In this document: positions 54,745 through 63,551 of the stretch, one piece after another
Layout: each line of letters starts with the position of its first letter
Position numbering within the stretch: the stretch's first letter is position 1
Assembly (NCBI RefSeq): GCF_005771675.1
Contig: NZ_VAJM01000003.1
Span: 582,657-646,656, forward strand
Direction: 5' to 3'
Source: Hymenobacter jeollabukensis
Lineage (GTDB): Bacteria; Bacteroidota; Bacteroidia; Cytophagales; Hymenobacteraceae
DNA: 64,000 nt
Notes under the pieces: model-generated
What the model was told of the DNA's origin: nothing
Seen by the model: only the letters and a program-made list of their open reading frames with translations
Database searches by the model: none
Position numbers and translations under genes: made by a program

Positions 54745-56448
54745 ATGAACGTCCGCAAAACTACCCTCGGCCTCGCGGCCGGCGCCGCCCTGCTGTTTTC
54801 CTTCAAGTCGGCTACCGACAGTGAGCGGTACTTCGAAATAGCGAAGAACCTCGACATCTTCGCCACGCTCTTCAAGGAGGTCAATACCTACTACGTCGAT
54901 GACGTGGCGCCTTCCAAGGTGATGAAGACCGGCATCGACGCGATGCTCAAGTCGCTCGACCCGTACACCAACTACATCCCGGAGGACGACATCGAGGACT
55001 TCCGCACGATGACGACCGGGCAGTACGGCGGCATCGGGGCCATTGTCGTGAAGCGGGCGGGCAAAACCATCGTGCAAACGGCCTACGAGGGCTTTCCGGC
55101 CCAGAAGGCCGGCCTGCTGCCCGGCGACGAAATCCTGTCCATCAACGGCATCAGCATGGACAAGAAGACCAACGCCGACATCAGCAAGCTGCTGAAGGGC
55201 CAGGCCAACTCCACCGTGAAGCTCATGGTGACGCGCTACGGCCAGGATGCCCCGGTGGAAATCAACATCACCCGCGACAAGATTCAGGTCGACAACGTGC
55301 CCTACTACGGCATGCTGACCTCGGATATCGGCTACTTCCAGCTCTCGGGCTTCACCGTGGATGCCTCCCGCGAGGTGCGCACGGCGGTGGCCAAGCTGAA
55401 GGAGCAGGGCGCCAAGAAAATTGTGTTCGACCTGCGCGACAATCCCGGCGGCCTGCTCAACGAGGCCGTCAACATCTCGAACCTGTTCGTGGACAAGGGA
55501 CTCGACATCGTCAGCACCAAGGGCAAGGTGACGGAGTGGAACAAGACCTACAAGGCCCTGGACGTGCCGCTCGACACCCAGATTCCGCTGGCCATCATCA
55601 CCTCCAACCGCTCGGCTTCGGCCTCCGAAATCGTGACGGGCGTGATGCAGGACTACGACCGCGCCGTGGTGGTAGGCGAGCGAACCTTCGGCAAGGGCCT
55701 GGTGCAGGCCACCCGGCCGCTGAGCTACAACTCGCAGCTGAAGGTGACGACGGCCAAGTACTACATTCCGAGCGGGCGCTGCATCCAGGAAATCGACTAC
55801 ACCCACCGCGCCGACGACGGCACGCTGGGCAAAGTGCCGGATTCCTTGCGCACGGCCTTCAAAACCCACGCCGGCCGCGTGGTGTACGACGGCGGCGGCG
55901 TAGCCCCCGACGTGGAAGTGAAAGACAACGAAGTAGCCGCCATTACGCGGGTGCTCATTCAGAAAAACTACCTGTTCGACTATGCCACCCGCTACCGGGC
56001 CGAGCACCAGAGCATTCCGCCCTCGCGCGAGTTTCAGCTCTCGGATGCCGAGTACCAGAAGTTTGTGCAGTGGCTGCAGAACAAGGACATCAACTACTCC
56101 ACGCCCGCCGAAAAGGCCCTCACCAGCCTGATTACGCAGACCAAGGACGAGAAGCACTACGACGACGTGAAGGCCGAGCTGGAGAGCATCCGCAAGAAGG
56201 TCACGGTGAATAAGGCCAACGACCTGACCCGCTTCAAGCCGGAAATCCGGGAGCTGCTGGAGCAGGAAATCGTGTCGCGCTACTACTTCCAGAAGGGCAG
56301 CGTGGAGGCTACCTTCGATGACGACCCCAACATTCTGGCCGCCATCCAGGTGCTGAATGACCAGCCGCGCTACAACTCCCTGCTCAAGCCGGGCGGCAAG
56401 TCGGCCAGCGCCATGAAGGGCTCCGGCGTGCCGAGCAACAAGCAGTAG
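54745..56448 (+). CDS. S41-family C-terminal processing protease with PDZ domain
   Basis: A 567-residue tail-specific-protease-like enzyme. An N-terminal hydrophobic anchor (LGLAAGAALLFSF) is followed by a helical cap domain, a PDZ domain (residues about 95-180, AQKAGLLPGDEILSINGISM) and the protease core. The catalytic segment is NRSASASEIVTGV with general-base Lys in RTFGKGLVQ; DLRDNPGGLLNEAVNI is the S41 core motif. It degrades or trims misfolded or precursor periplasmic proteins. It follows rpmH-rnpA closely, an order common in Cytophagales. Confidence 0.95.
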   Translation: MNVRKTTLGLAAGAALLFSFKSATDSERYFEIAKNLDIFATLFKEVNTYYVDDVAPSKVMKTGIDAMLKSLDPYTNYIPEDDIEDFRTMTTGQYGGIGAIVVKRAGKTIVQTAYEGFPAQKAGLLPGDEILSINGISMDKKTNADISKLLKGQANSTVKLMVTRYGQDAPVEINITRDKIQVDNVPYYGMLTSDIGYFQLSGFTVDASREVRTAVAKLKEQGAKKIVFDLRDNPGGLLNEAVNISNLFVDKGLDIVSTKGKVTEWNKTYKALDVPLDTQIPLAIITSNRSASASEIVTGVMQDYDRAVVVGERTFGKGLVQATRPLSYNSQLKVTTAKYYIPSGRCIQEIDYTHRADDGTLGKVPDSLRTAFKTHAGRVVYDGGGVAPDVEVKDNEVAAITRVLIQKNYLFDYATRYRAEHQSIPPSREFQLSDAEYQKFVQWLQNKDINYSTPAEKALTSLITQTKDEKHYDDVKAELESIRKKVTVNKANDLTRFKPEIRELLEQEIVSRYYFQKGSVEATFDDDPNILAAIQVLNDQPRYNSLLKPGGKSASAMKGSGVPSNKQ

Positions 56449-56465
56449 TTTTATTGCTTTTTTTT

Positions 56466-56495
56466 GAAAGCAGATCCGGTGACGGGTCTGCTTTC
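56466..56495 (+). other. Hairpin after the S41 protease gene
   Basis: GAAAGCAGATCC pairs with GGGTCTGCTTTC (one mismatch or G-T pair) around six bases, 18 bases past the stop codon. A T-run precedes rather than follows it, so it is more likely an RNA-stability hairpin than a terminator. The next gene starts just after. Confidence 0.45.
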
Positions 56496-56511
56496 CGCGT
56501 TTTTAACCTCG

Positions 56512-57129
56512 ATGAAAGGGATAAAACAGGTATTGCTCTCGGGAGGAATCTGGTTGACGGCCGCTTCGGCGTATGCTCAAGCTCAGCCAACGGCCATTCG
56601 GCGGGCAGCCCTCACGCATCTGCGTCAGCGGATATTGCCAGCTATAAGCCAAGAAGGACCGGCGTATTGGTTCTACAACGACGCTGGTAAACGCCGCCGC
56701 ATCAAGCCGGAAAGACGGCTGGACAGTCCGTGCTTCTGCCCCGATAATATATATGGTTACCAATACCGCGACATGAATGGAAAGCCGGAACGCTCCAAAG
56801 TGCGGCTGTATAAATATGTTGATACGGAAAACGCAGCGGACGACTGCGCTACGTGTAACGTATTGCTGAATCAGCGGCTGATAGAAATACTAGCCCCACC
56901 GGGGCGCCCACTGAACGCCGACCATGTCCTGCTAGGCATCAGCGGGGTACGCTGCCAGGGTGACTTTTGCGCCATTCGAATCACGCTGGCTCAACCGGGT
57001 GTCCGGCCAGATCATCCAGATGAAGTCAACCCCGACTACACACTGTATTTCTACCTGATACTGAGTAACACCGATTATGCCTTGGTCGATTGGTTTTACC
57101 TCGTGCCGCAGAAACTGCATCCACGGTGA
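56512..57129 (+). CDS. Exported protein of unknown function
   Basis: A 205-residue protein with signal peptide MKGIKQVLLSGGIWLTAASA (then YAQAQP). The mature part is rich in Tyr, Arg and Cys (PCFCPDNIYGYQYRDMNGKP; DDCATCNVLLNQR; GVRCQGDFCAIRITLAQPG), with six cysteines likely forming disulfides. GC content is lower than that of the neighbours, which can indicate a lineage-specific gene. No family recognised. Confidence 0.6.
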   Translation: MKGIKQVLLSGGIWLTAASAYAQAQPTAIRRAALTHLRQRILPAISQEGPAYWFYNDAGKRRRIKPERRLDSPCFCPDNIYGYQYRDMNGKPERSKVRLYKYVDTENAADDCATCNVLLNQRLIEILAPPGRPLNADHVLLGISGVRCQGDFCAIRITLAQPGVRPDHPDEVNPDYTLYFYLILSNTDYALVDWFYLVPQKLHPR

Positions 57130-57300
57130 CCAACGGCAAGGTGGCCGTCTTCTTCACGGTTTACATCGTGCCGGAACGATTACACCGCTAATAACCCCGT
57201 TTTTTGCTCACCGCCTGGTAAACCGCTTTCTGTGAGCTGCAGTTGCCTCATATCCATGCCGTACTGGATGCTGAACAGCGTAGCAATACCCTGACCCGCG

Positions 57301-57308
57301 TAAATTTG
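57301..57308 (+). promoter_or_regulatory. Promoter -7 box of tsaB, near the start codon
   Basis: TAAATTTG matches TAnnTTTG and ends six bases before the tsaB ATG at 57315, so the mRNA would have a leader of only a few bases. No good -33 element is seen. Confidence 0.5.
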
Positions 57309-57314
57309 CCGCCG

Positions 57315-58010
57315 ATGCCCCTCATTCTTGCCCTCGAAACCTCCTCGCCCGTCTGCTCCGTGGCCCTCACGCTCGACGGCGCCCTGCTGGCCGCTTCGGA
57401 GCTGCGCCTGGAAAAGTCGCACTCCTCGCACCTGACCGTGCTTATCGAGCAGCTGCTCAGCAACGCCGGTTACACCCTGGCGCAACTCTCCGCCATTGCC
57501 GTGTCCGACGGGCCGGGCTCCTACACGGGCCTGCGCATCGGGGCAGCGGCGGCCAAAGGGCTGTGCTACGCGCTGGGGCTGCCGCTGCTGGCCGTGGGTA
57601 CCCTGCCCGCGCTGGCGCACCAGGTGACGCGGCAGGTGCCTGGCGCGGGGCGCTACCGCTTCGCGCCCCTGCTCGATGCCCGGCGCATGGAGGTGTACGC
57701 GGCCCTGTACGCGGCCGATGGGCAGGAGCTGCAGGCGCCCGCGCCCGTTATCCTCGACGCCGACAGCTGGGCAGCCGAGCTGGCCGAGGGGTCGGTGGTG
57801 TTCTTCGGCAGCGGCGCGGCCAAGTTTCAGCCCCTGGTAGCTGGCAATCCGAATGCCCTGTTCGTGGCCGACGTGCAGCCTTCGGCCATTGCCGTGGCCC
57901 AATTGGCCGAAGCTGCTTATGCCCGGCAGGAATTCAAGAACGTGGCCTACTACGAGCCGTTTTACCTGAAGGAAGTCTACACCACCACGCCCAAAGCGGC
58001 GCAGGGGTAA
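57315..58010 (+). CDS. tsaB: tRNA threonylcarbamoyladenosine biosynthesis protein TsaB
   Basis: A 231-residue ASKHA-fold protein that partners TsaD and TsaE in making t6A37 of ANN-decoding tRNAs. The start MPLILALETSSPVCSVAL is the conserved phosphate-loop region. EKSHSSHLTVLIEQLL and SDGPGSYTGLRIGAAAAKGL are the TsaB signatures, and DARRMEVYAALY follows. The upstream frame from 57243 lacks similarity. It stands alone here; tsaD and tsaE are not visible. Confidence 0.95.
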   Translation: MPLILALETSSPVCSVALTLDGALLAASELRLEKSHSSHLTVLIEQLLSNAGYTLAQLSAIAVSDGPGSYTGLRIGAAAAKGLCYALGLPLLAVGTLPALAHQVTRQVPGAGRYRFAPLLDARRMEVYAALYAADGQELQAPAPVILDADSWAAELAEGSVVFFGSGAAKFQPLVAGNPNALFVADVQPSAIAVAQLAEAAYARQEFKNVAYYEPFYLKEVYTTTPKAAQG

Positions 58011-58037
58011 GGGCCGGCGGGGGCGTACAGGCATTTA

Positions 58038-58066
58038 TGTCATCCTGCGCAAAGCGCAGGATGACA
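58038..58066 (+). terminator. Perfect hairpin after tsaB
   Basis: TGTCATCCTGCGC pairs perfectly with GCGCAGGATGACA around AAA. There is no T-run. The GTCATCCTGCG word is itself a common dispersed palindromic motif, so this may be a REP-type element acting as the tsaB 3' end. Confidence 0.6.
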
Positions 58067-58138
58067 GTTCTGGAACAGCCTCATCTGCATCGGCGGGAGC
58101 TTTCAAGACGGTTTTGAGTCCGTTCGTCACCGCCGCGC

Positions 58139-58306
58139 GAGCCTCCGGAACGTCCCCACGAGCGTCCGACACCGTCGCGTGAGCCTCCGATACTTCCCCA
58201 AGTGCTTCCGATACGCTCCCAGGAGCAACCGGAAGCTACCCGCGAGAGTTAGGAACCGCGCCATGAGAGTTAGGAACCTTCCCAAGAGCAATGTTCGGCC
58301 CCGCGG
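58139..58306. repeat. 21-bp tandem repeat array (8 diverged units)
   Basis: Eight units of exactly 21 bases follow one another, each starting GAG or GTG (for example GAGCCTCCGATACTTCCCCA plus one base, and GAGAGTTAGGAACCTTCCCA plus one). A degenerate 23-base unit precedes them. On the minus strand a frame from 58315 to 58127 reads them as heptapeptides of the form LxLxxxF/Y (LTLMARF, LTLAGSF, RLLLGAY, RKHLGKY, RRLTRRC, RTLVGTF). The array occupies the 442-base gap between tsaB and the DUF2480 gene; I see no other gene there. It is not a CRISPR, since there are no spacers. Confidence 0.85.
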
Positions 58307-58452
58307 AGGCGGCACCGGGCATTCTGCGGGCGACCGGGCAGGAGACGGTTGGGTAGCTTAATTTTGCAGCCGGAGGGGCGGCCGAACGAAACCGCGTCGA
58401 CGTTGTTTTACCGGCAACGGCCGCTGCGGCCGCCGTCATTGCTACTACTAAC

Positions 58453-58962
58453 ATGGACGAAATCATCAACCGCGTCGCGCAGAGTGCCCTCACCAGCCTC
58501 AACCTGGAAGAGCTGAAGCACCCCGGCGAGCGGGTCGTGTACGACATCAAGGACAACCTTTTCCACGGCCTGATCCTGCGCGAAAAGGACTTCCGGGACT
58601 TCATCAAAACCCACGACTGGAGCCAGTACGACGGCAAGAACGTGGCCATCGTCTGCTCGGCCGATGCCATCGTGCCCACCTGGGCCTATATGCTGCTGGC
58701 CTCCAAGCTGCAGGGCCACGCCCACCGCTACGTATTCGGCGGGTTGGAGGCGCTGGAGCAGGAGCTGTTCCACGAAGCCATTGCGGGCATCAACCCCGAA
58801 GACTACCGCGACGCCAAGCTGGTGGTGAAGGGCTGCGGCACCGACCCGGTGCCCACCTACGCCTACGTGGCCATCATGCAGAAGCTGCTGCCCGTCACCA
58901 GCAGTATCATGTACGGCGAGCCGTGCAGCACCGTGCCGCTCTACAAGCGCCCGAAAGCATAA
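58453..58962 (+). CDS. DUF2480 family protein
   Basis: A 169-residue cytoplasmic protein starting MDEIINRVAQSALTSLNLEE. It matches the DUF2480 family of Bacteroidota throughout: YDIKDNLFHGLILREKDFRD, SADAIVPTWAYMLLASKL, VVKGCGTDPVPTYAYVAIMQ and the C-terminal YGEPCSTVPLYKRPK with conserved Cys and Tyr. The function is unknown; the family is highly conserved and confined to this phylum, which supports the taxonomic placement. A TAATTTTG box lies upstream. Confidence 0.92.
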   Translation: MDEIINRVAQSALTSLNLEELKHPGERVVYDIKDNLFHGLILREKDFRDFIKTHDWSQYDGKNVAIVCSADAIVPTWAYMLLASKLQGHAHRYVFGGLEALEQELFHEAIAGINPEDYRDAKLVVKGCGTDPVPTYAYVAIMQKLLPVTSSIMYGEPCSTVPLYKRPKA

Positions 58963-58998
58963 GCCGCGTCCGCCTTAACTTGCTCCGGCAATAGCAGT

Positions 58999-59086
58999 CC
59001 GTCGGGCTGGGCTTGTCGAAGCTTCTCTGCCGCTGCGAGAATGTTCGTCAGCCGGCAGCGACGCTTCGTCGGGCCCGGCCCGACGG
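58999..59086. repeat. Intergenic palindrome with CCGTCGGG ends
   Basis: CCGTCGGGCTGGGCTTGTCG at the left matches, with a few changes, the reverse complement of the right arm ending CCCGACGG. A 40-base centre includes CTGCCGCTG/CAGCCGGCAG. A third intergenic palindrome family, different from those at 833 and 51044. Confidence 0.75.
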
Positions 59087-59108
59087 TTTTAGTTTCGGAT
59101 TCCGCCGC

Positions 59109-60458
59109 ATGAATCAATCCAGCGCCTCCCCGTCAGTTTATAAAATCGGCTTTTATACCGGCGTCGCCATCGTGGTGGCCAATATGGTCGGCACCGGCGT
59201 CTTCACCAGCCTGGGCTTTCAGGTGCTCGGCACCCACAGCGGCTTTGCGCTGCTGATGCTGTGGCTGGTAGGCGGCATCATCGCCCTGTGCGGCGCCCTG
59301 TGCTACGGCGAGCTGGCGGCGGCGCTGCCCCGCTCGGGCGGCGAGTACCATTACCTCTCGCGCATCTATCACCCGTCCGTGGGGTTTCTTTCGGGCTGGG
59401 TGTCGGCCACGGTTGGCTTCGCGGCGCCCACGGCCCTGGCCGCCATTGCCCTGGGCAGCTACGCCCAAAGCGTGTGGCCCGAGGTTCATGCCAATCTGCT
59501 TTCCCTGGCCGTGGTGGTGCTCATCACGGCGGTACACCTGATCAGCAGCCGGGTCGGCAGCCGGTTTCAGGTGGTGGTTACGGTGCTGAAAGTGTCGTTG
59601 CTGACTTTGTTTATCGGGGCGGGCCTGCTGGCCGAGCCGCAGCCGCTGCGCTTCGCGCCCGCCGCGGCCGACTGGCGCGAGCTGCTCACGCCCGCTTTTG
59701 CCGTGTCGCTGATTTACGTGTCGTACGCCTACTCGGGCTGGAACGCGGCCGTGTACATGGCCGGCGAGGTCGACCAGCCCCAGCGTAATCTGCCCCGCAT
59801 CCTGCTCACCGGCACGGCGCTGGTGGCGCTGCTCTACGTGGTGCTGAACTATGTATTTCTGCGCACCACCCCGCTGGCGGTGCTGGCTGGCCAGCTGGAA
59901 GTGGGTTTTCTGTCCGCCAATCAGATTTTCGGCGTGGCCGTGGGCAAGTTCATGGGGGCTGCCATTGCGGGGCTGCTGGTATCCACCGTCAGCTCCATGA
60001 TTTTTGCCGGGCCGCGCATCATCCAGACGATGGGCGAAGACCTGCCCGCCCTGCACTGGCTGGCCCACCGCAGCCGCCACGGCCTGCCCGTGCGCGCCAC
60101 GCTGTTTCAGGCGCTGCTGACGGTGGTATTCATCGTTTCCGGCACCTTCGAGCAGGTGCTGCTCTACGCCGGCTTCGTGCTGAATCTGTTCACCTTCCTG
60201 ACGGTGCTGGGCCTGTTCGTACTCCGCTTTCGGCAGCCGGAGCTGCCGCGCCCGTATCGTACCTGGGGCTACCCCTTCACGCCGCTGCTGTTTTTGCTGC
60301 TCAACGGCTGGACGCTGGTATTCCTGCTGCGCGACAAACGCGAAGAGTCCTTGCTGGGCCTGGGCACGGTGCTGGCCGGGCTGGTGGTCTACGCCATCAT
60401 CCAGGCGCTTGGGGCCGGACGCCGCCCGGCGGCGTGGGCAGGGGAGGAGCGGCCGTAG
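59109..60458 (+). CDS. APC-family amino-acid permease
   Basis: A 449-residue inner-membrane transporter with 12 predicted helices. The first helix holds VVANMVGTGVFTSLGFQVLG, the substrate-binding GTGVF-type motif of the APC superfamily. Further motifs: GGEYHYLSRIYHPSVGFLSG, YAYSGWNAAVYMAGEVDQPQ and RIIQTMGEDLPALHWLAHRS. It resembles LAT/YfnA-like amino-acid/proton permeases; the amino acid is unknown. The ATG at 59109 gives the normal N-terminus; the longer frame from 59013 runs through the palindromic repeat. Confidence 0.92.
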   Translation: MNQSSASPSVYKIGFYTGVAIVVANMVGTGVFTSLGFQVLGTHSGFALLMLWLVGGIIALCGALCYGELAAALPRSGGEYHYLSRIYHPSVGFLSGWVSATVGFAAPTALAAIALGSYAQSVWPEVHANLLSLAVVVLITAVHLISSRVGSRFQVVVTVLKVSLLTLFIGAGLLAEPQPLRFAPAAADWRELLTPAFAVSLIYVSYAYSGWNAAVYMAGEVDQPQRNLPRILLTGTALVALLYVVLNYVFLRTTPLAVLAGQLEVGFLSANQIFGVAVGKFMGAAIAGLLVSTVSSMIFAGPRIIQTMGEDLPALHWLAHRSRHGLPVRATLFQALLTVVFIVSGTFEQVLLYAGFVLNLFTFLTVLGLFVLRFRQPELPRPYRTWGYPFTPLLFLLLNGWTLVFLLRDKREESLLGLGTVLAGLVVYAIIQALGAGRRPAAWAGEERP

Positions 60459-60569
60459 CCATCAGCGGTCAACCTTGGCGTTGCGCTGAAAGAGCTGTGC
60501 GGCCGGGTGGTCAGGCGGATAAATTTCCGGCCGCTTATCTTTCCCGCCGATAATTATCTGCTGCCCCTC

Positions 60570-61790
60570 ATGGCCTTTCCCCTCCGCCGCTGGCTGCTGC
60601 CGGTTGCCCTGCTGACCGTCGTCGCCTGTTCCGAACGCAAATCCGCGCCTACTGAGCAGGCCTCCCCGCCCGCCCAGGCTCCCGACTCGGCCACCGCCGC
60701 CAGGCCCGCGCCGGCTGCGCCCGCTCCCCAGCCCGCCCCGGTCGATACTTCCGATGTGCAGGACGTGGCCGCTTACCTGGCCGGCATGCCCGTCAAGCAG
60801 TCGTCCGGCTTGCGCGCCCTCACCGCCAAGCCGGAGTGGCAGCGCTTCGCCGCCGATGCCGACAAGAGCTGGGCCGGCTACGACGCCACGCGCACCGACA
60901 AAATCGAGGCGTGGGGCCGGCAGGAGCTGGATTCCGTCCGCCGCACCAGCCCCGTGGTGTTCTACCCGTTCAGCGGCCCCGATCTGCTGAACGCCGTCAC
61001 CATGTTCCCGCAGAGCAATACCTACGTGCTCGTCGGCCTGGAGCCCGTCGGCTCCGTGCCCGGCCAGACCTCACTCGAAAGCCCCAAGCTCTACAACGCC
61101 GTCAAAACTTCGCTGTGGTCGGTGCTGAACTTCAGTTTCTTCCGCACCAACAGCATGGCCGTCGACCTGAAGTCCCTGGAGCTGGATGGTTCTCTGCCGC
61201 TGATCCTGCTCTTCGCGGCCCGTACCCACCACCAGATTACCGACGTGCGCTACATCCGCCTCACCCCCGAAGGCGAAGCCGTGCCCGCCGATTCCGCCGA
61301 CGCCAAGTCCAAGCTCGTGCCCGGGGTCGAAGTGGCAATGCGCGCCGCCGATGGGCACGAACAGAAAGTCTACTACTTCTCCGCCGACCTCAGCGACTGG
61401 AAGCTGGGCCAGACCAAAGCGTCCATCCTGCAGTACACCCGCAGCCTCGGCCCGCTGACTACTTACGTCAAGTCGGCCACCTACCTGATGCATAAGCCCT
61501 ACTTCAGTCAGGTGCGCAACCTGATCCTGGAGCGCAGCCGCTACGTCTTGCAGGACGATTCGGGCATTGCCCTGAAGTACTTCCAGCCCGCCGATTGGCA
61601 ATTCATCCACTACGGCACTTACCGAAAGCCGATTCCCATGTTTGCCAAGCACTACCAGCCCACGCTCACCGCTGCCTACCGCGACTCCGTCAACAAAGCG
61701 AGGCCCCTGCCCTTTGGCACGGGCTACAACTGGCGCGTGAATGACTCCAATCTAATGCTAGCCAAGCGTCGGACGGAGCCGGCTAGCTAG
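60570..61790 (+). CDS. Lipoprotein, unknown function
   Basis: A 406-residue exported lipoprotein (lipobox LLTVVAC, Cys20). A Pro/Ala-rich linker (to about 70) is followed by a helical segment (LAGMPVKQSSGLRALTAKPE, WQRFAADADKSW) and a beta/alpha domain with VVFYPFSGPDLLNAVTMFPQ, YVLVGLEPVGSVPG and RNLILERSRYVLQDDSGIAL. Such proteins with YPFSGPDLL are found widely in environmental Bacteroidota and Planctomycetes as uncharacterised lipoproteins. Only the lipid anchor is inferred with confidence. Confidence 0.72.
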   Translation: MAFPLRRWLLPVALLTVVACSERKSAPTEQASPPAQAPDSATAARPAPAAPAPQPAPVDTSDVQDVAAYLAGMPVKQSSGLRALTAKPEWQRFAADADKSWAGYDATRTDKIEAWGRQELDSVRRTSPVVFYPFSGPDLLNAVTMFPQSNTYVLVGLEPVGSVPGQTSLESPKLYNAVKTSLWSVLNFSFFRTNSMAVDLKSLELDGSLPLILLFAARTHHQITDVRYIRLTPEGEAVPADSADAKSKLVPGVEVAMRAADGHEQKVYYFSADLSDWKLGQTKASILQYTRSLGPLTTYVKSATYLMHKPYFSQVRNLILERSRYVLQDDSGIALKYFQPADWQFIHYGTYRKPIPMFAKHYQPTLTAAYRDSVNKARPLPFGTGYNWRVNDSNLMLAKRRTEPAS

Positions 61791-61844
61791 TCATAGTTGG
61801 CACAAAAGAATTGAGCCGGTACAAATAGGTATTAACTGCAGACA

Positions 61845-63131
61845 ATGTTGGAGCGCGTTGCCACGGCCAGTTTGATCCTGATAACGATGATAGGCAGCTT
61901 TTCCGGCCGCCTATCATCGTTTAAGGCCAATACTGTCGAGCCTGTTGATCCGCAGAATCCCCTCGACAGCCTGCTACACAACACATCGGCTTTGGCCTCC
62001 GTGGTGCGGCAAGCCGATAAGTACGAGTTACAGATCATCTACACTCGTATCGACCGCGACGCCCAAAACCAGCCACACTTCACCCAATACGATTACCGCC
62101 TCGACGAGCGAGCTTACTTCAACCCTGCCAGCCTGGTCAAGCTGCCGGTGGCCATCCTCTCGCTGCAAAAGCTCAACCAGCTCCATCAGCAAGTTCCGGC
62201 CCTCACGCGCCGCAGCATCATGGCCACCGGCGCCGCCGGCCGCTGCCAGACCGCCGTGCCCTTTGCCGCGCCCGCCGACTCCGACCGCGTGGCCAGCATC
62301 GGCAACTATATAAAGCGGATGCTGCTGGTCAGCGACAACCAGGCCTACAACCGCCTCTACGAGTTTCTCGGCCAGCAATACCTGCACGAGCAGCTCCGCA
62401 CTCTGGGCTATCCGCAGGTGCGCATCACCCGCCGCTTCGCTCCCTGCGACACGGCTGCCAACCGCTGCACCAACCCTGTTACCTTTCACGAGGCTTCCGG
62501 CTCTATTATATATAGACAGGCCGCCGCGTGCAATGCCCTCCCGCTTGGCCATCCATTAGGGCGAATCCGCAAAGGGCAGGGCTACTATGCCGGCCGGCAG
62601 CTGGTGCAGAAGCCGTACGATTTCACCACGGCCAATTACCTGCCCCTGCAAGCCGTAACTAATCTACTTCGTACCGTCCTGTTCCCCGAAGCCTCTCCAT
62701 CTGCTTCCAGCCCCGAATTAACCTCCGCCGATCTGGCCTTCCTGCGTTATTATCTAGGCGCTACTCCCCAGGGTTCCGGTTTTCGTCCTTATGCCTCTCC
62801 CGAGTATTTTCCTGCTTACAAGAAGTATCTCTATTACGGCCGCCAACGACAAGCGCAGCCCCAGCCCGGCCTGCGTATCTACAATATCGTCGGCATGTCC
62901 CACGGCTACCTGGCCGATTGCGCCTACTTCATCGATGAGCAATCCGGCGCCGAATTCATGCTGAGCGCCGTACTATACGTCAATGCCGACGGCATTTTGA
63001 ACGACGGGCAGTACGAATACACCTCCGTTGGCCTCCCATTCCTGACTCAGCTAGGGCAGGCCGTCTACCGATTAGAGCAGCACAGACTCCGTGCCTTCCG
63101 GACCACATTGCCGAACCCGACAGAGCGGTAA
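61845..63131 (+). CDS. Class A beta-lactamase-like serine hydrolase, atypical
   Basis: A 428-residue exported protein. A short N-terminal hydrophobic segment (ASLILITMIGSFSG) is the signal. The class A fold (beta-lactamase2) is indicated by NPASLVKLPVAI, with SxxK Ser96-Lys99, and LLVSDNQAYNRLYE, with the SDN motif at 163-165. The third motif, normally KTG, reads GMSHGYLADCAYF, so the canonical lysine is missing and true lactamase activity is doubtful. It may be a peptidase or carboxylesterase-like enzyme acting on the wall. Followed by the rRNA promoter array. Confidence 0.85.
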   Translation: MLERVATASLILITMIGSFSGRLSSFKANTVEPVDPQNPLDSLLHNTSALASVVRQADKYELQIIYTRIDRDAQNQPHFTQYDYRLDERAYFNPASLVKLPVAILSLQKLNQLHQQVPALTRRSIMATGAAGRCQTAVPFAAPADSDRVASIGNYIKRMLLVSDNQAYNRLYEFLGQQYLHEQLRTLGYPQVRITRRFAPCDTAANRCTNPVTFHEASGSIIYRQAAACNALPLGHPLGRIRKGQGYYAGRQLVQKPYDFTTANYLPLQAVTNLLRTVLFPEASPSASSPELTSADLAFLRYYLGATPQGSGFRPYASPEYFPAYKKYLYYGRQRQAQPQPGLRIYNIVGMSHGYLADCAYFIDEQSGAEFMLSAVLYVNADGILNDGQYEYTSVGLPFLTQLGQAVYRLEQHRLRAFRTTLPNPTER

Positions 63132-63216
63132 GATTATTTTAGCTCGATAGCCGCCAAACAATCAGGCCTATAGGAACAGCAGAGCCCCGTATTCAGTGGA
63201 AATATGTGCTGGTGGC

Positions 63217-63247
63217 TTGCAAATGCAAAGCTAATCCGCCACTTTTG
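63217..63247 (+). promoter_or_regulatory. Degenerate rRNA promoter unit P0
   Basis: TTG (63217-63219), 20 bases, CACTTTTG (63240-63247): two bases off consensus. The following ACGCGGAT matches the downstream sequence of unit P3, so it is a decayed member of the same array. The interval from 63132 to here shows no gene. Confidence 0.45.
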
Positions 63248-63359
63248 CACTCCCAATCCGAGACGCGGATGGCCAAAATAGCTTCCTGAAGCCGTTTTGA
63301 GTGCTGAAATCAAGGCCAATCAAGCTAATGAGAGTTGAAAGAAAAATCTTTCAAGTTTC

Positions 63360-63391
63360 TTGACTTTCTGAAATCGGAAGTGCTACCTTTG
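63360..63391 (+). promoter_or_regulatory. rRNA operon promoter P1
   Basis: TTG (63360-63362), 21 bases, TACCTTTG (63384-63391), followed by CACCCCGATTC, the start-site context shared by the array. Confidence 0.82.
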
Positions 63392-63453
63392 CACCCCGAT
63401 TCAGCAGGAAGCGGCGAGAACAGCAATCGACAAAAAAAAGTTGTCGATTGGGC

Positions 63454-63485
63454 TTGACACGAAAGCGAAAAGGTTCCGATCTTTG
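63454..63485 (+). promoter_or_regulatory. rRNA operon promoter P2
   Basis: TTG (63454-63456), 21 bases, GATCTTTG (63478-63485). The first box base is G instead of T. An A-tract (CAAAAAAAAG) lies about 15 bases upstream of the -33 element, resembling an UP element. Confidence 0.7.
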
Positions 63486-63551
63486 CCCTCCGTTTCGCTT
63501 CGAAACGACCAGGCGACGAAGGGCAGCGAAAAAAAAACTTGCTCCTGGAAC

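Noticed and set aside
58139..58306. CRISPR array
   Set aside because: The 21-base units follow each other without unique spacers and no cas genes are present.
59013..59108. Earlier start of the permease
   Set aside because: The extra residues are translated from the palindromic repeat and would place a Cys/Arg-rich segment before the first helix.
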